Of a DNA stretch of 64,000 nucleotides, positions 45,241 through 54,536 are shown in pieces. Position numbers and translations under genes: made by a program. Within the stretch, counting starts at the first letter, position 1. Each line of letters starts with the position of its first letter. The stretch lies in the NCBI GenBank assembly GCA_934630815.1, contig CAKTWI010000001.1:196729-260728 (forward strand). The letters are read 5' to 3'. A model generated the notes under the pieces. The model was not told the origin of the DNA, did no database searches, and worked only from the letters and a program-made list of their open reading frames with translations. The stretch comes from an uncultured Senegalimassilia sp. GTDB lineage: Bacteria > Actinomycetota > Coriobacteriia > Coriobacteriales > Eggerthellaceae.

Positions 45241-45573
45241 GCTCTCCTCCTTCTCTCGTCCTCTCGCTCCCGCGAACATGCTGCAGCAGCATCGCGTCGC
45301 GGGGAGGAAAACGCTCCCTCGAGCGCTTCCCCGAGCATCAAGCGACTTCGCCTGCATTGCCGCCGACGTGTTGCGCTCAGCCCTTGCGTTTTCACAACGC
45401 ATCCGAAGATAGCGGGTGCTATAGGGCTCCGAAATCGGGCACGAGGGTCGATTTCGCAATATCGTGCGATATACATGAGACGTTTGACCTGGTGTTTTGC
45501 AAACTATAGAAATCAAGGTTCCGACAAACGCCTCCTAAGCCCTCCAGCATTCGTATAATGAAAGCAAGTTGAT
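45241..45573. promoter_or_regulatory. Divergent control region of molybdoenzyme and LuxR regulator
   Basis: The 333-bp gap holds two candidate operators: CGAAATCG/CGATTTCG with an 11-bp spacer (45430-45456) and a perfect palindrome ATATCGTGCGATAT (45459-45472). A TATAAT at 45555-45560 is the likely -10 of the regulator gene. Binding by the neighbouring LuxR protein is inference from the divergent layout. Confidence 0.55.
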
Positions 45574-47112
45574 ATGGGGTTACCGGGGGAGCAGGTTTTG
45601 GGGAACTTGAAGACGAGCAAGGATGACAAGGGGGCGCGGCGTCAAGCCGCAGGGCTCATCACACCCGCCATCGTCGGCATCGGCGTAGCCCTGGGGTGCA
45701 CGCTGGCTTGGCCGCTTATGGCGTTTCAGAGCATGAATCTCTACGTGGGGCTTGCGCACTGCGAATGGATCCTCGATCGGGCCTACTTGCTGTCCATCGT
45801 GGCAACCACCGTCACGTTGGCGCTCTGCGGCATCTTCCACAAGCAGTTCGACCGGCTGCTGGGCTCGGTGCCGGCGCGCTACCTGTTCCCCATCGGCATG
45901 GCCGTATGCACGCTGCTGGTGCTGGGCGCGGGCAACGAGGGGACGGTCGGCACGGCGCTCGTCACCGTGTACGGCATAGGCACCGGCGTGTTCTCCGCGC
46001 TGTTCCTCATGAACTTCGGCGCGGTGCTGGGCGTGCTGTCGCTCAAGCAATCGGCCGCGGCCATCGCCATCGGGTACCTGGCATCCACCGTGCTGTTCTT
46101 CGCCTTCCTGTTCTTCGGGCGCTTCGAGTCCGTGCTGTTCTGCGCCAGCATGGGCCCGGTGGCCGCGGCGTTTCTGTTCTACGGGGTTTCCAGCTTGCAA
46201 ATCGACAAGAAGCAGGCCAACGCATTGCCGCGCCAAGCCGATCCGGAAGACCCTGCCGAGCATCGCCAGCTGCTCCGCTTGATTTGCGCGTTCGGCCTGA
46301 CGATGCTCGTATGCGGCGTGTCCTACGAGCTGTCGCGAACGCTGTACGTCCAGATGGGGCAGTTCGCCAGCAGCGATGTGACGCCTTACGCCGTCGCGCA
46401 GGCCTGCATCACCACGCTGACCGCCATCGGGTCCATCGGCGTGGCGCTCGTGCTCATCACCTCGAAGGGCATCCGCGGCCCCGAGGCGTGCTATCGCCTT
46501 ATCACCACGTTCCTGCTTGCCGGCGCGCTGCTCCTGCCTACGCCGATGCTGTTCCCCAACATACCCGCCTACCTGCCGCTGGCCGTCGACGTCGGCGCGT
46601 TCCAATGCCTGGGCATGGGCATGTGGATCCTCATCGCCGGTCTATGCCGCCGCTATCAGACCTCGTGCCTGTTCGCGTTCGGGCTTATCCGGGCCGCATG
46701 GTCGGCAGGCCCGCTCGTAGGCATGCTGATCGGGCGGTGGCTGTGGTACGGCATCGGGCTCGATATCGCAGGCGCGTTCACCGCAGCGTGCACGTGCGTG
46801 CTGCTCATCGCGCTTGTGAACAACTTCGTGTTCACCGAGAACACGCTTGCCCGGGCGCTCAGCATCATGCCGACCGACCGCAAGCAGCGATTCCAAGACC
46901 GCTGCCGCGCCGTCATCGAGCGCTACCACCTGACCGAGCGCGAGGGCGAGATCATGATCATGTTCGCGAAAGGCCGCAACCTGCCCTACGTGCAAGAGGA
47001 GCTCTGCCTATCGAAAAGCACCGTAAGCACCCACCGCCAGCACATCTACCAAAAGCTCGACGTGCACTCTGCCCAAGAGATGATCGACCTGATCCAAAAG
47101 GAGAACGGGTAG
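45574..47112 (+). CDS. Membrane-bound LuxR-family regulator
   Basis: The protein has 512 residues. The first 420 hold about 12 membrane helices in a transporter-like layout (IVGIGVALGCTLAWPLMAFQ and others). The C-terminus is a LuxR helix-turn-helix: YHLTEREGEIMIMFAKGRN and SKSTVSTHRQHIYQKLDVHS. In Eggerthellaceae such regulators sit beside molybdenum enzymes and control them in response to substrate. The start is uncertain: the ATG at 45574 lies only about 7 nt after the predicted start of transcription, while TTG codons near 45595 follow GGGGGAG. Confidence 0.9.
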   Translation: MGLPGEQVLGNLKTSKDDKGARRQAAGLITPAIVGIGVALGCTLAWPLMAFQSMNLYVGLAHCEWILDRAYLLSIVATTVTLALCGIFHKQFDRLLGSVPARYLFPIGMAVCTLLVLGAGNEGTVGTALVTVYGIGTGVFSALFLMNFGAVLGVLSLKQSAAAIAIGYLASTVLFFAFLFFGRFESVLFCASMGPVAAAFLFYGVSSLQIDKKQANALPRQADPEDPAEHRQLLRLICAFGLTMLVCGVSYELSRTLYVQMGQFASSDVTPYAVAQACITTLTAIGSIGVALVLITSKGIRGPEACYRLITTFLLAGALLLPTPMLFPNIPAYLPLAVDVGAFQCLGMGMWILIAGLCRRYQTSCLFAFGLIRAAWSAGPLVGMLIGRWLWYGIGLDIAGAFTAACTCVLLIALVNNFVFTENTLARALSIMPTDRKQRFQDRCRAVIERYHLTEREGEIMIMFAKGRNLPYVQEELCLSKSTVSTHRQHIYQKLDVHSAQEMIDLIQKENG

Positions 47113-47174
47113 AGAGCGGCTGGGGCCTTCGCGATGCGATATCCTGTTGGGCAAAACTCGAATAGGAGGGCCTT

Positions 47175-47621
47175 ATGCGGGCTTTGGTGCAGCGCGTGAC
47201 GCATGCGCAGGTGGATATCGATGGCGAAACGGTTGGGTCGTGCGAGCACGGCTACCTGGTTTTGCTGGGCGTGGGCGCGGACGACGGCCCCGAGCAGATC
47301 GAGCAGCTGTGGAGCAAGATCTTCAAGCTGCGCATCTTCGAGGACGAGAACGGCAAGACGAACCGCTCGCTTGCCGACGTGGACGGACAGGCGCTCATCG
47401 TTTCGCAGTTCACCCTATACGCCAACTGCAAGAAGGGCAACCGACCCTCGTTCACCGGCGCCGGCGCGCCCGACCAGGCAGAACGGCTTTACGAGCAGTT
47501 CGTCGAACGCGCCCGCCAAGACGTGCCGCATGTGGAAACCGGCCGCTTCGGCGCCATGATGCAGGTCAGCCTGGTCAACGACGGCCCCTTCACCATCTGG
47601 CTGGACACCGACCAGTTGTAA
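47175..47621 (+). CDS. dtd: D-aminoacyl-tRNA deacylase
   Basis: The protein has 148 residues, full length for Dtd. The N-terminus [20 protein letters not shown], the catalytic-site motif [17 protein letters not shown] and the Gly-cisPro-like [11 protein letters not shown] near the end are family hallmarks. It removes D-amino acids mischarged on tRNA. AGGAGGG lies 7 nt before the ATG. It is a single gene 62 bp after the LuxR regulator. Confidence 0.96.
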   Translation: MRALVQRVTHAQVDIDGETVGSCEHGYLVLLGVGADDGPEQIEQLWSKIFKLRIFEDENGKTNRSLADVDGQALIVSQFTLYANCKKGNRPSFTGAGAPDQAERLYEQFVERARQDVPHVETGRFGAMMQVSLVNDGPFTIWLDTDQL

Positions 47622-47751
47622 AACCCGCGAAGCCAACCTCGGCGCCCACTAGGCGATTCCCAGCACCCCACAGGCATACCCGAGCACCGAGCCGCAGTAA
47701 ACGGGGCAACAGAGACGGGCGGGCGCCAGATCCAGCCTCCAGGTTAGAACG

Positions 47752-47781
47752 CAAAGAAGCCGCCCGAGGGCAGCTTCTTTC
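47752..47781 (-). terminator. Terminator of glutamine synthetase
   Basis: Stem AAAGAAGCTGCC / GGGCGGCTTCTTT with a short loop lies 25 nt past the stop. T-rich flanks on both sides mean it may also stop dtd transcription. Confidence 0.8.
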
Positions 47782-47803
47782 ATCTCCTGGTGCGCTGCTT
47801 CGA

Positions 47804-49894
47804 CTAGCAGTAGAACAGGATGTCGTTGTACGTGGGGACGGGCCACAGGTCGTGCGCAACCACGATCTCCATGGCGTCCACGCCCGCACGCAGGCGCTCC
47901 ATCATCGGGACGATCTCATGCGCGTACTTGTTCGCCTTCTCCTGCTCGTCAGTCAAATCACGGATGGCCAGGTGCGCGGCGTGCAGCTCGTTCAAGGCGT
48001 CGTTGATCTCCTTGATGCCGTCGACCACCGTGTTGAGCAGCTGATCCTGCACCGAGGTGTCGATACCGGCGCAAGCGGCCTTCATCTCGTTGATCTCGTT
48101 GGCAACGAGCGTGGCGTACTTGTTGATAGCGGGCAGGAACGTACGGCGCGTCATGCGCTTCATCGTACGGACCTCGATGTTCATGAGCTTCGTGTACTTC
48201 TCCAGCTTCACCTCGTAGCGGCTGCGAGCCTCCACCTCGGTGAGCACGTTGAACTCCTCGAACAGCTTGATGCTCTTCTCCGCAACGTAGGCCGGCAGCG
48301 CGTCGGCGGTGGTGCGGTTGTTGGCCAGGCCGCGGCGCTCGGCCTCGGCGGGCCACTCGTCGGAGTAACCGTTACCGTTGAAGATGATGCGCTGGTGCTT
48401 CTTCAGCGTCTCCTTGATGTAGGCGATGGCGGCGGACTCGAACTCGTCGCCGGACTTGCCCTCCATGGCGTCGGCGAAGTCCTTCAGCGACTTGGCCATG
48501 GCGGTGTTGAGCACCATGTTGCAGTCGGCCAGGTTCACCGCGGAACCCGGCATGCGGAACTCGAACTTGTTGCCGGTGAAGGCGAAGGGGCTGGTACGGT
48601 TACGATCGGTGTTGTCCTTGAGGAAGTTCGGCAGCACCGAAACGCCCAGGTCGACGGCAACCTTCTCCGCAGAAGTGTACTCATGATCGTCAACCAGCGC
48701 ATCCACGATGGCGCCCAGCTCGTCGCCCAGGAAGATGGACACGATAGCCGGCGGGGCCTCGTTGGCGCCCAGACGATGGTCGTTACCGCAGGAGGCCACG
48801 GTCATGCGCAGCAGCTCCTGGTAGTCGTCGACAGCCTGGATGACGCCGGTGAGGAACACCAGGAAGCGCAGGTTGTCCATGGGGGTCTCGCCGGGATCCA
48901 GGAAGTTGGTTTTACCGGCGGAAATGGACCAGTTGTTATGCTTGCCGGAGCCGTTGATGCCCTCGAACGGCTTCTCATGCTGCAGGCACACCAGGCCGTA
49001 ATGGCTTGCCAGCAGACGCATCTTCTCCATGGTCAGGAGGTTCTCGTCGATGGCGCGGTTGCCGTTGGTGTAAAGCGGCGCCAGCTCATGCTGCGCGGGA
49101 GCAACCTCGTTGTGCTTGGTCTTAGCAGACACGCCCAGCTTCCACAGCTCGCTGTCGAGCTCCTTCATGAACTCGTTGACCGTGGGGCGGATGGCGCCGA
49201 AGTAATGCTCCTCAAGCTCCTGGCCCTTCAGCGGGGAGTAGCCGAACAGCGTGCGGCCCGTCATGATGAGGTCGGAGCGCTTTGCGTAATCCTTCTCGCT
49301 GATCAGGAAGTACTCCTGCTCAGCACCGACGGTGGTGATCACGCGGTCGGCGGTCTCGCCGAACAGCGCCAGCACACGCTTGGCCTGCTCGTCGATGGCG
49401 CTCATGGAACGCAGCAGCGGGGTCTTCTTGTCAAGCGCCTCGCCGGTGTAGCTGCAGAAGGCGGTGGGGATGCACAGCACCTCGTCCTTGATGAATGCGT
49501 AGCTGGTGGGGTCCCACGCCGTGTAGCCGCGGGCCTCGAAGGTTGCACGCAGGCCGCCGGACGGGAAGCTGGAGGCGTCGGGCTCGCCCTGGATGAGCTC
49601 CTTGCCGGAGAAGCTCATGATAGCGCGGCCGTCGCCGGTGGGATCGAGGAAGCTGTCGTGCTTCTCGGAGGTGATGCCGGAAAGGGGCTGGAACCAGTGC
49701 GTGTAGTGCGTGGCGCCCTTTTCGATGGCCCATTCCTTCATGGCGTGGGCGACGACGTTGGCGACCTCAAGGTTCAAAGGCTCGCCCTTCTTGATGGTCC
49801 TCATCAAGTCCTTATACGTTGCAGATGGCAGTCGCTCCTGCATCGTGTGCTCGTTGAACACCATCGAGCCGTAGATCTCAGGAATTTTCGACAT
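47804..49894 (-). CDS. glnN: Glutamine synthetase type III
   Basis: The protein has 696 residues from MSKIPEIYG (AAGGAG 9 nt upstream; the ATG 18 nt earlier also has a possible site). The length of about 700 residues and the motifs [29 protein letters not shown] and [18 protein letters not shown] identify the GSIII class. The segment [19 protein letters not shown] is the ammonia/glutamate site region. It makes glutamine from glutamate, ammonia and ATP. It stands alone; nitrogen control sites could not be identified with confidence. Confidence 0.95.
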   Translation of the reverse strand: MSKIPEIYGSMVFNEHTMQERLPSATYKDLMRTIKKGEPLNLEVANVVAHAMKEWAIEKGATHYTHWFQPLSGITSEKHDSFLDPTGDGRAIMSFSGKELIQGEPDASSFPSGGLRATFEARGYTAWDPTSYAFIKDEVLCIPTAFCSYTGEALDKKTPLLRSMSAIDEQAKRVLALFGETADRVITTVGAEQEYFLISEKDYAKRSDLIMTGRTLFGYSPLKGQELEEHYFGAIRPTVNEFMKELDSELWKLGVSAKTKHNEVAPAQHELAPLYTNGNRAIDENLLTMEKMRLLASHYGLVCLQHEKPFEGINGSGKHNNWSISAGKTNFLDPGETPMDNLRFLVFLTGVIQAVDDYQELLRMTVASCGNDHRLGANEAPPAIVSIFLGDELGAIVDALVDDHEYTSAEKVAVDLGVSVLPNFLKDNTDRNRTSPFAFTGNKFEFRMPGSAVNLADCNMVLNTAMAKSLKDFADAMEGKSGDEFESAAIAYIKETLKKHQRIIFNGNGYSDEWPAEAERRGLANNRTTADALPAYVAEKSIKLFEEFNVLTEVEARSRYEVKLEKYTKLMNIEVRTMKRMTRRTFLPAINKYATLVANEINEMKAACAGIDTSVQDQLLNTVVDGIKEINDALNELHAAHLAIRDLTDEQEKANKYAHEIVPMMERLRAGVDAMEIVVAHDLWPVPTYNDILFYC

Positions 49895-50126
49895 AGGCGT
49901 GAGCTCCTTCATAGTTACCTTTCAGACGCGCGCTTCCCTTGCCACTGCATGCTACAGGTTAGCGAGTTTGTCAACTCTCGTAGCTTAGCATCTTGTACCG
50001 GCAAGCAGCACGTCAACTTGCTGTAACTTACGGTACCGGCGCTATGTTTCCGGCAGTTTTCAGCCCATGGAACGTTTCGTTACGGAAGGGTTGGGATTGC
50101 TGAAGGCTTTTGCGCCCCAACAACGC

Positions 50127-50162
50127 GGAAAGCCCGCCCCGCTTTCGCGGAACGGGCTTTCC
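50127..50162 (-). terminator. Terminator of rplM-rpsI
   Basis: Stem GGAAAGCCCG / CGGGCTTTCC encloses an inner GC hairpin (CCGC/GCGG). It lies 45 nt past the rpsI stop. It is symmetric and T-rich on both sides. Confidence 0.75.
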
Positions 50163-50205
50163 AGGCTTGCACGGCCACGCGTGGCGCAGCCAAAGGAAAC
50201 AAACC

Positions 50206-50598
50206 TTAGCGCTTGCTGAACTGCGGGCGCTTGCGGGCCTTCTTCAGACCGTACTTCTTGCGCTCGACCATACGAGCGTCGCGCGTCAGGAAGCCAGCCT
50301 TCTTCAGCTCGGCGCGGTAGTCGCCAGCTGCCAGCAGGGCGCGGGAGATGCCGTGACGCAGAGCGCCGGCCTGACCCGAGATGCCGCCGCCGTCGATGCG
50401 GGCGAGCACGTCGAAGTGATCCTGGGTATCCGTGACCTTGAACGGGGTCTTGGCATAGTCGAGCAGAGCCTCGCGGCCGAAGTACTCCTTGCCATCGCGA
50501 CCGTTGACGGTCACCTTGCCGGTGCCGGGAACGAGGCGCACGCGAGCGACAGCGTTCTTACGACGACCGGTGCCGTAGTACAATGCTTCATTCGCCAT
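50206..50598 (-). CDS. rpsI: 30S ribosomal protein S9
   Basis: The protein has 130 residues. The family pattern runs from [19 protein letters not shown] through [19 protein letters not shown] to the basic end [14 protein letters not shown], which reaches the P-site tRNA. The start is 3 nt after the rplM stop, with GGAGGG inside the end of rplM, so translation is coupled. Confidence 0.98.
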   Translation of the reverse strand: MANEALYYGTGRRKNAVARVRLVPGTGKVTVNGRDGKEYFGREALLDYAKTPFKVTDTQDHFDVLARIDGGGISGQAGALRHGISRALLAAGDYRAELKKAGFLTRDARMVERKKYGLKKARKRPQFSKR

Positions 50599-50601
50599 GG
50601 T

Positions 50602-51036
50602 TTAGCCCTCCATCTTGATCTCGGTCGGCTTCTGAGCCATATGCGGGTGCTCGGCACCAGCGTAAACCTTCAGCTTCAGGCCCTGCTTGCGGCCCAGCGT
50701 GTTCTTCGGCAGCATGCCCTTGACGGCATGCTCGATGACGCGCTCGGGGTGCTTGGCCATGGCCTCGGCGAAGGTCTCGGACTTCAGTCCGCCCGGATGA
50801 CCGGTGTGATGGTAGTAGACCTTGTTCAGCTCCTTCGTGCCAGTCACGCGAACCTTGTCCGCGTTGATGATGATCACGAAGTCGCCGGTGTCCACGTGCG
50901 GCGTGTACTGCGGCTTGTGCTTGCCCTTCAGAAGGGTAGCGGCCTTGGTGGCAACACGGCCGAGGACCTGATCCTCAGCGTCGATGATGTACCATTTGCG
51001 CTCAACTTCATGAGGCTTAGCGTGATACGTCTTCAC
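50602..51036 (-). CDS. rplM: 50S ribosomal protein L13
   Basis: The protein has 144 residues with a GTG start at 51036, placed 8 nt after GGAGG. Motifs are [53 protein letters not shown] and the [18 protein letters not shown] segment. It is an early assembly protein of the large subunit. It forms the usual L13-S9 operon with rpsI. Confidence 0.98.
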   Translation of the reverse strand: MKTYHAKPHEVERKWYIIDAEDQVLGRVATKAATLLKGKHKPQYTPHVDTGDFVIIINADKVRVTGTKELNKVYYHHTGHPGGLKSETFAEAMAKHPERVIEHAVKGMLPKNTLGRKQGLKLKVYAGAEHPHMAQKPTEIKMEG

Positions 51037-51219
51037 TGTTTTTCCTCCATGTCCTTCCTGTTACGCTGTGCGACCACAGCGCACAGGGTGTCGTTTTTCA
51101 AAAGTGCAAGTCTGTATGCTGCCGGTTTCCTACGCCGGCGCGCTTCGTCGGGTCTGGACTTCCCTTCTTGGCGCTGCCTCCACCTTGCGTTTACGGGGCT
51201 TTTGAAAGCGAACTTTTAT

Positions 51220-51249
51220 AGTCTACGGTTTCAGCTGCTTTGAAGTCAA
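51220..51249 (-). promoter_or_regulatory. Promoter of rplM-rpsI
   Basis: On the minus strand, TTGACT (51244-51249) and TAGACT (51220-51225) are 18 bp apart. A leader of about 175 nt precedes the GTG; ribosomal-protein leaders often bind the product, but I could not assign a motif here. Confidence 0.6.
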
Positions 51250-51730
51250 TGGGGCATGTGTGCCCATCTGGGGTTACTCCGCGATTTTCACACGGACTGC
51301 ACGATTGCGGCGCCGCCCCGCACGCAACCGCGCGACAAACCATCACCGACCGACGTTCGCACCAGGCCGACCCGCCCCGCCGAGCTGGCAATGCTAGGCG
51401 GCAAGCCCCGCCGCCAGTGCCGACCAGCGCCCCGGGCCGCTGCGCCACCAACCCATTACACCGGGCCGCCGCGCTGCGCCGACGATACCACCGATAGGCG
51501 GTTCGCCTGTTTCGCCATCGCCGAACGCAAACCTGCCGCGCAGCCGGGCCCACCACCTCTGCCGGCTGCTAAGCCCATATCATCCGACCCCCAGCATCAC
51601 CCGACCTGCCCTGAACGCTGCCACCCCACCCGCCCCACCGACCCGACTCCTAGCGTTTTGGGCGGATGTCCGCCATATCCAACCACCCCTTTCTCCGCCT
51701 CGGGCCCTTTCGCGTTCGCCGTTCTTCACA
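51250..51730. other. C-rich non-coding stretch left of repeat B
   Basis: About 480 bp with a strong excess of C over G on the plus strand and many short CCGCC and CCGACC runs. Open frames cross it, but their translations are Pro/Arg/Thr-rich with no family features, so I take it as non-coding. Confidence 0.5.
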
Positions 51731-51932
51731 CCTCCCCCGAGTCCTGGATGGTTTTGCAGTTTTTGGCCCCCGTTTTTGACACCCGTCTGGAGTTCTGGGC
51801 GGTATTTCCTTCGCATCGTCTGGAAAAATGTTTGCGAACACAAACTATCAAGTCTCTGACCTGGGGTTTTCCGATACCTTCAACAACTGCACTCGCAATC
51901 ATGGTTTCAAAACCGCCCAGAAGATCCTGAAC
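51731..51932 (-). repeat. Long interspersed repeat, copy B (minus orientation)
   Basis: Read on the minus strand it has CTTCTGGGCGGTTTTG (51910-51925), the core CCCCAGGTCAG (51856-51866), ACCGCCCAGAACTCC near 51800, then TGTCAAAAACGGGGGCC and CTGCAAAACCATCCAGGA. The order and spacing match copy C in the opposite orientation. The two copies bracket the nuclease-like gene. Confidence 0.78.
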
Positions 51933-52291
51933 ACCCCACCGAAGCCCAATTCGGCGCCCACCGCAGCCCACATCGCCGCTTCGCCGCAGCCCGTTTTGGC
52001 GCCTACCGCTGCCCACGTCGATGCCCACCACAGCCCGCACGATTCACACGAGACGAGATTTCGCATCCATCAGCAACCGAAGGCGAAACTTAGCCGTCCA
52101 TGCAATCCGCAGCCCGGCAATCCCCCGGCAAACCTCCGCTGCGCTGCCGCCAAGCCGACGCTATCCCTGCAAGGCTCGCGGCCTCTTCTTGCAAGACCTC
52201 GCCAAGGGTTTCGCAAGACGACGGCGTCAAACTGCTAGCATGCCCGCGCATATTCCCGATGCGCTTGCCCACCGATGACACGAGGTCGCCA

Positions 52292-53230
52292 ATGATCGCC
52301 TTATCCCACACTTCTGCCCTCCGATATCTGCGCAGCCAGTCCGAAATCAATAGGTTGCCGCCATCGAAAACGCCTTCCGCTTTCGGAATCTCGCGATACG
52401 ACGCCCCGCGCCTAACGCAGCGGTTCGCCGCAATCGGCGATGGGACCGTTCACGTGCTCGCGACCGAACAGCGAAGGCGACGGTCCATCAGTTCCATAAC
52501 GTGCCACCTTGCCGAGAAGGTTCCGCCGAACGGCGTTGTCCATGTTGAGGGCGATATCTTCTGCAGCACGCCCGAGCTGTGCTTTCTGCAGATGGCGCGC
52601 GTACTACCTCTTCTTCAGCTGATCAAGCTCGGGTTCGAGCTGTGCGGATGCTATTCCCTCGCACCCGATGGACGCGCAATCGAGCAGCCGGCGCTCACCT
52701 CCAAGGACAGAATCGGCGACTTTCTCGGAAGCGCAAAAGGCGCACGCGGCATTGCGCGAGCCCGCCAGGCGCTGACGCATATAGCGGAGGGGTCGGCCTC
52801 CCCGAGGGAGACCGCGTTGGCCATGTTGCTTTGCACGCCGCCATGCTGGGGAGGCTATGGCTTTTCGAAGCCGCAGATGAACTATCCCGTTTGCGCCCCG
52901 GACCTGCGAAGGGCGCATGGCGTGCGGCAGTTTTATTGCGACCTGTTCTGGCCGAACTGGAACCTTGCGGTCGAATACGACAGCAAGGCGCACCACAGCG
53001 ATGAGCGCAAGATCGTCGAAGACCAAACGCGAGCCACCATTTTGACGTCGCTTGGAATCAGCGTCATCTCGCTCCGTACGCAGCAGGTCGATGACCCGGT
53101 CCGCTTCGAACACGCCGCTGCCGCCATTGCCGCGCATCGCAAGCGGAAACGGCCCCTGCCCAAGCCCGATGCGATTCAGCAAGGCATCTTGCGCGAGTTC
53201 GCGCTGAACAGCGCATTCGATATTCACTAA
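52292..53230 (+). CDS. DUF559/Vsr-like nuclease-domain protein
   Basis: The protein has 312 residues from the ATG at 52292 (MIALSHTSALRYLRSQ); the frame opens earlier but without family-like residues. The C-terminal domain has DLFWPNWNLAVEYDSKAHH and then TRATILTSLGISVISLRTQQ. This is the DUF559 pattern of the PD-(D/E)xK fold, with Asp, then Glu-x-Asp, then His. Proteins with an N-terminal promoter-like helix region and such a domain are often annotated as AbiEi-type antitoxins in actinobacteria. No toxin partner is adjacent. It is bracketed by inverted repeat copies B and C. Confidence 0.75.
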   Translation: MIALSHTSALRYLRSQSEINRLPPSKTPSAFGISRYDAPRLTQRFAAIGDGTVHVLATEQRRRRSISSITCHLAEKVPPNGVVHVEGDIFCSTPELCFLQMARVLPLLQLIKLGFELCGCYSLAPDGRAIEQPALTSKDRIGDFLGSAKGARGIARARQALTHIAEGSASPRETALAMLLCTPPCWGGYGFSKPQMNYPVCAPDLRRAHGVRQFYCDLFWPNWNLAVEYDSKAHHSDERKIVEDQTRATILTSLGISVISLRTQQVDDPVRFEHAAAAIAAHRKRKRPLPKPDAIQQGILREFALNSAFDIH

Positions 53231-53239
53231 GGATGCGCC

Positions 53240-53720
53240 GGCGCGGTCGGCACCACGGTCCGAGCGGGCGAAGTCGGGAGAAGGACGGGGTTCGGATAAA
53301 AGAAGCCAGCTCGACAGGCGGAAGGCTCGGGCAGACGAAGCTGCGCAAGGGATGGGAATTCGGAAGAGGAGAGCAACGCGACGGGCGGGGCCAAGACGGA
53401 AGGAGCTGAGCACCAGGCAGCAAACTCGAGCGGAAAGGGCCGACACGACAGGCGGAGTTCGGGCTAGAGAAGCCAGCTCGACGGACGGGCCGGGTGGACC
53501 AACCAGGGCATCGAGCGACAAACCTAGACGAAGACAACAACACGACAAACAGCGGATTCGAACGGATATAGCTGTGCAAGGAATAGCGAGGCTGAGCGGA
53601 AGAAGCCAGCGCGAGGGACTCTGGCGGAAGGAACTGCGCGAGTGCCGACCGGGCGAAACGAAGCGAACGCGCCCTTGCCCGCGACGAGGGCTTGCGCGGA
53701 AGCGGTCGCGAAGCAAGCAG
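53240..53720. repeat. Purine-rich stretch with degenerate repeats
   Basis: About 480 bp with strong purine excess on the plus strand. AGAAGCCAGC recurs at 53301, 53468 and 53601, the first two followed by TCGAC and preceded by related GGTTCGG/AGTTCGG segments. Other pieces (GAGCGGAA, GACGGGC) recur too. It looks like decayed tandem repeats. No credible gene lies in it. Confidence 0.55.
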
Positions 53721-53750
53721 GAGGGTTAGGCGACCGCAATGGGGTTGCCT

Positions 53751-53920
53751 GAACTTCTGGGCGGTTTTGCAGGCGAAAACGGCGAGAAGCGCCCTCTGAC
53801 GCATGCGTTTCCCCAGGTCAGAAATATTCGGCACGAAATCGTCCCCCGAAAACCGCCCAGAAGTTCAGGGAAGATGTCAAATTTGGGGCCCATTTTCTGC
53901 AAAAGGACCCAGAAGATGGG
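53751..53920 (+). repeat. Long interspersed repeat, copy C (plus orientation)
   Basis: In order: CTTCTGGGCGGTTTTGC (from 53754), CCCCAGGTCAG (53811-53821), AAAACCGCCCAGAAG (53849-53863), then TGTCAAATTTGGGGCCC and CTGCAAAAGGACCCAGAA. It matches copy B in inverted orientation and the right part of copy A. Confidence 0.8.
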
Positions 53921-54536
53921 GAGCACGGCAAGTGCGTCATCGAGACGGTTCCGGGCGCCAAAAGACAACGCCGAGAAAAGCACGAGTACAGCTCGAAACA
54001 ATGTCGATGCCTTGCACTGTCGGTGTTGCGCATTGCCGATGGATTATATAAGCCGGTGGCAATACTTGACTGCATCGGCCTGCCGCCATATCAGCCCGTA
54101 CACTCGGCCGGCACCGCGAAACCGCCAAACGCCGGGCGTACACCGCGCTGACATCTCGATCAGGTCGACGACCTCCAGTTGCACCCGGGATGTCCGTCAC
54201 CCAGAGCCGCTTCGCCAACCCGCTGCCCCCGCTGGTCCGCCGCATCGCCTGGCCGACGCGCCGACCTGCACGCTTTGCCGGCATTGCAAGCCCACCTGTC
54301 ACCGATTCTCCGCACCACGCTGCTCGCATCGCCACCCGCTGACCAGCGGCTCGCCCGCTGCGTTTGCTTGCGGCGATAACTTGCTTTCTGGTTTACCAAT
54401 AACCCGGTATTCTGAGCCTTTGATATTATGGTGCAGGCGGTAAGTTTCAGCAGGTGAACGGCGCCAACTCCGCCGCACAACCGCACATACCCGTCCCGCC
54501 CGCGCGCGGGACGCTCAATCCGGAAAGGACCGATCC
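53921..54536. other. Non-coding region before metA
   Basis: About 600 bp without a credible gene. The last 130 bp are the presumed metA leader, where GTGC-GGCGG and CCGCC-GCAC segments can pair (about 54433-54480). I do not recognise a SAM riboswitch core in it. Confidence 0.45.

Noticed and set aside
45480..45510. Fourth copy of the CTGACCTGGGG repeat family
   Set aside because: TTGACCTGGTGTTTTG is similar over only about 10 bp, and the CTGGGCGG modules are absent.
51256..51930. Possible gene in the C-rich stretch
   Set aside because: The translation is Pro/Thr/Arg-rich, runs through repeat B and lacks a clear ribosome site and any family signal.
51731..53920. Insertion sequence
   Set aside because: There is no transposase frame, and no target-site duplication could be recognised at the ends of copies B and C.
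53739..54443. Possible gene over repeat C
   Set aside because: The frame begins inside the repeat and has low-complexity Arg/Ser/Pro-rich sequence. The same repeat elsewhere is non-coding.
54430..54536. SAM riboswitch before metA
   Set aside because: GGCGCCAACTCCGCC recalls part of SAM-I sequences, but the other conserved parts of that class are not present in order.
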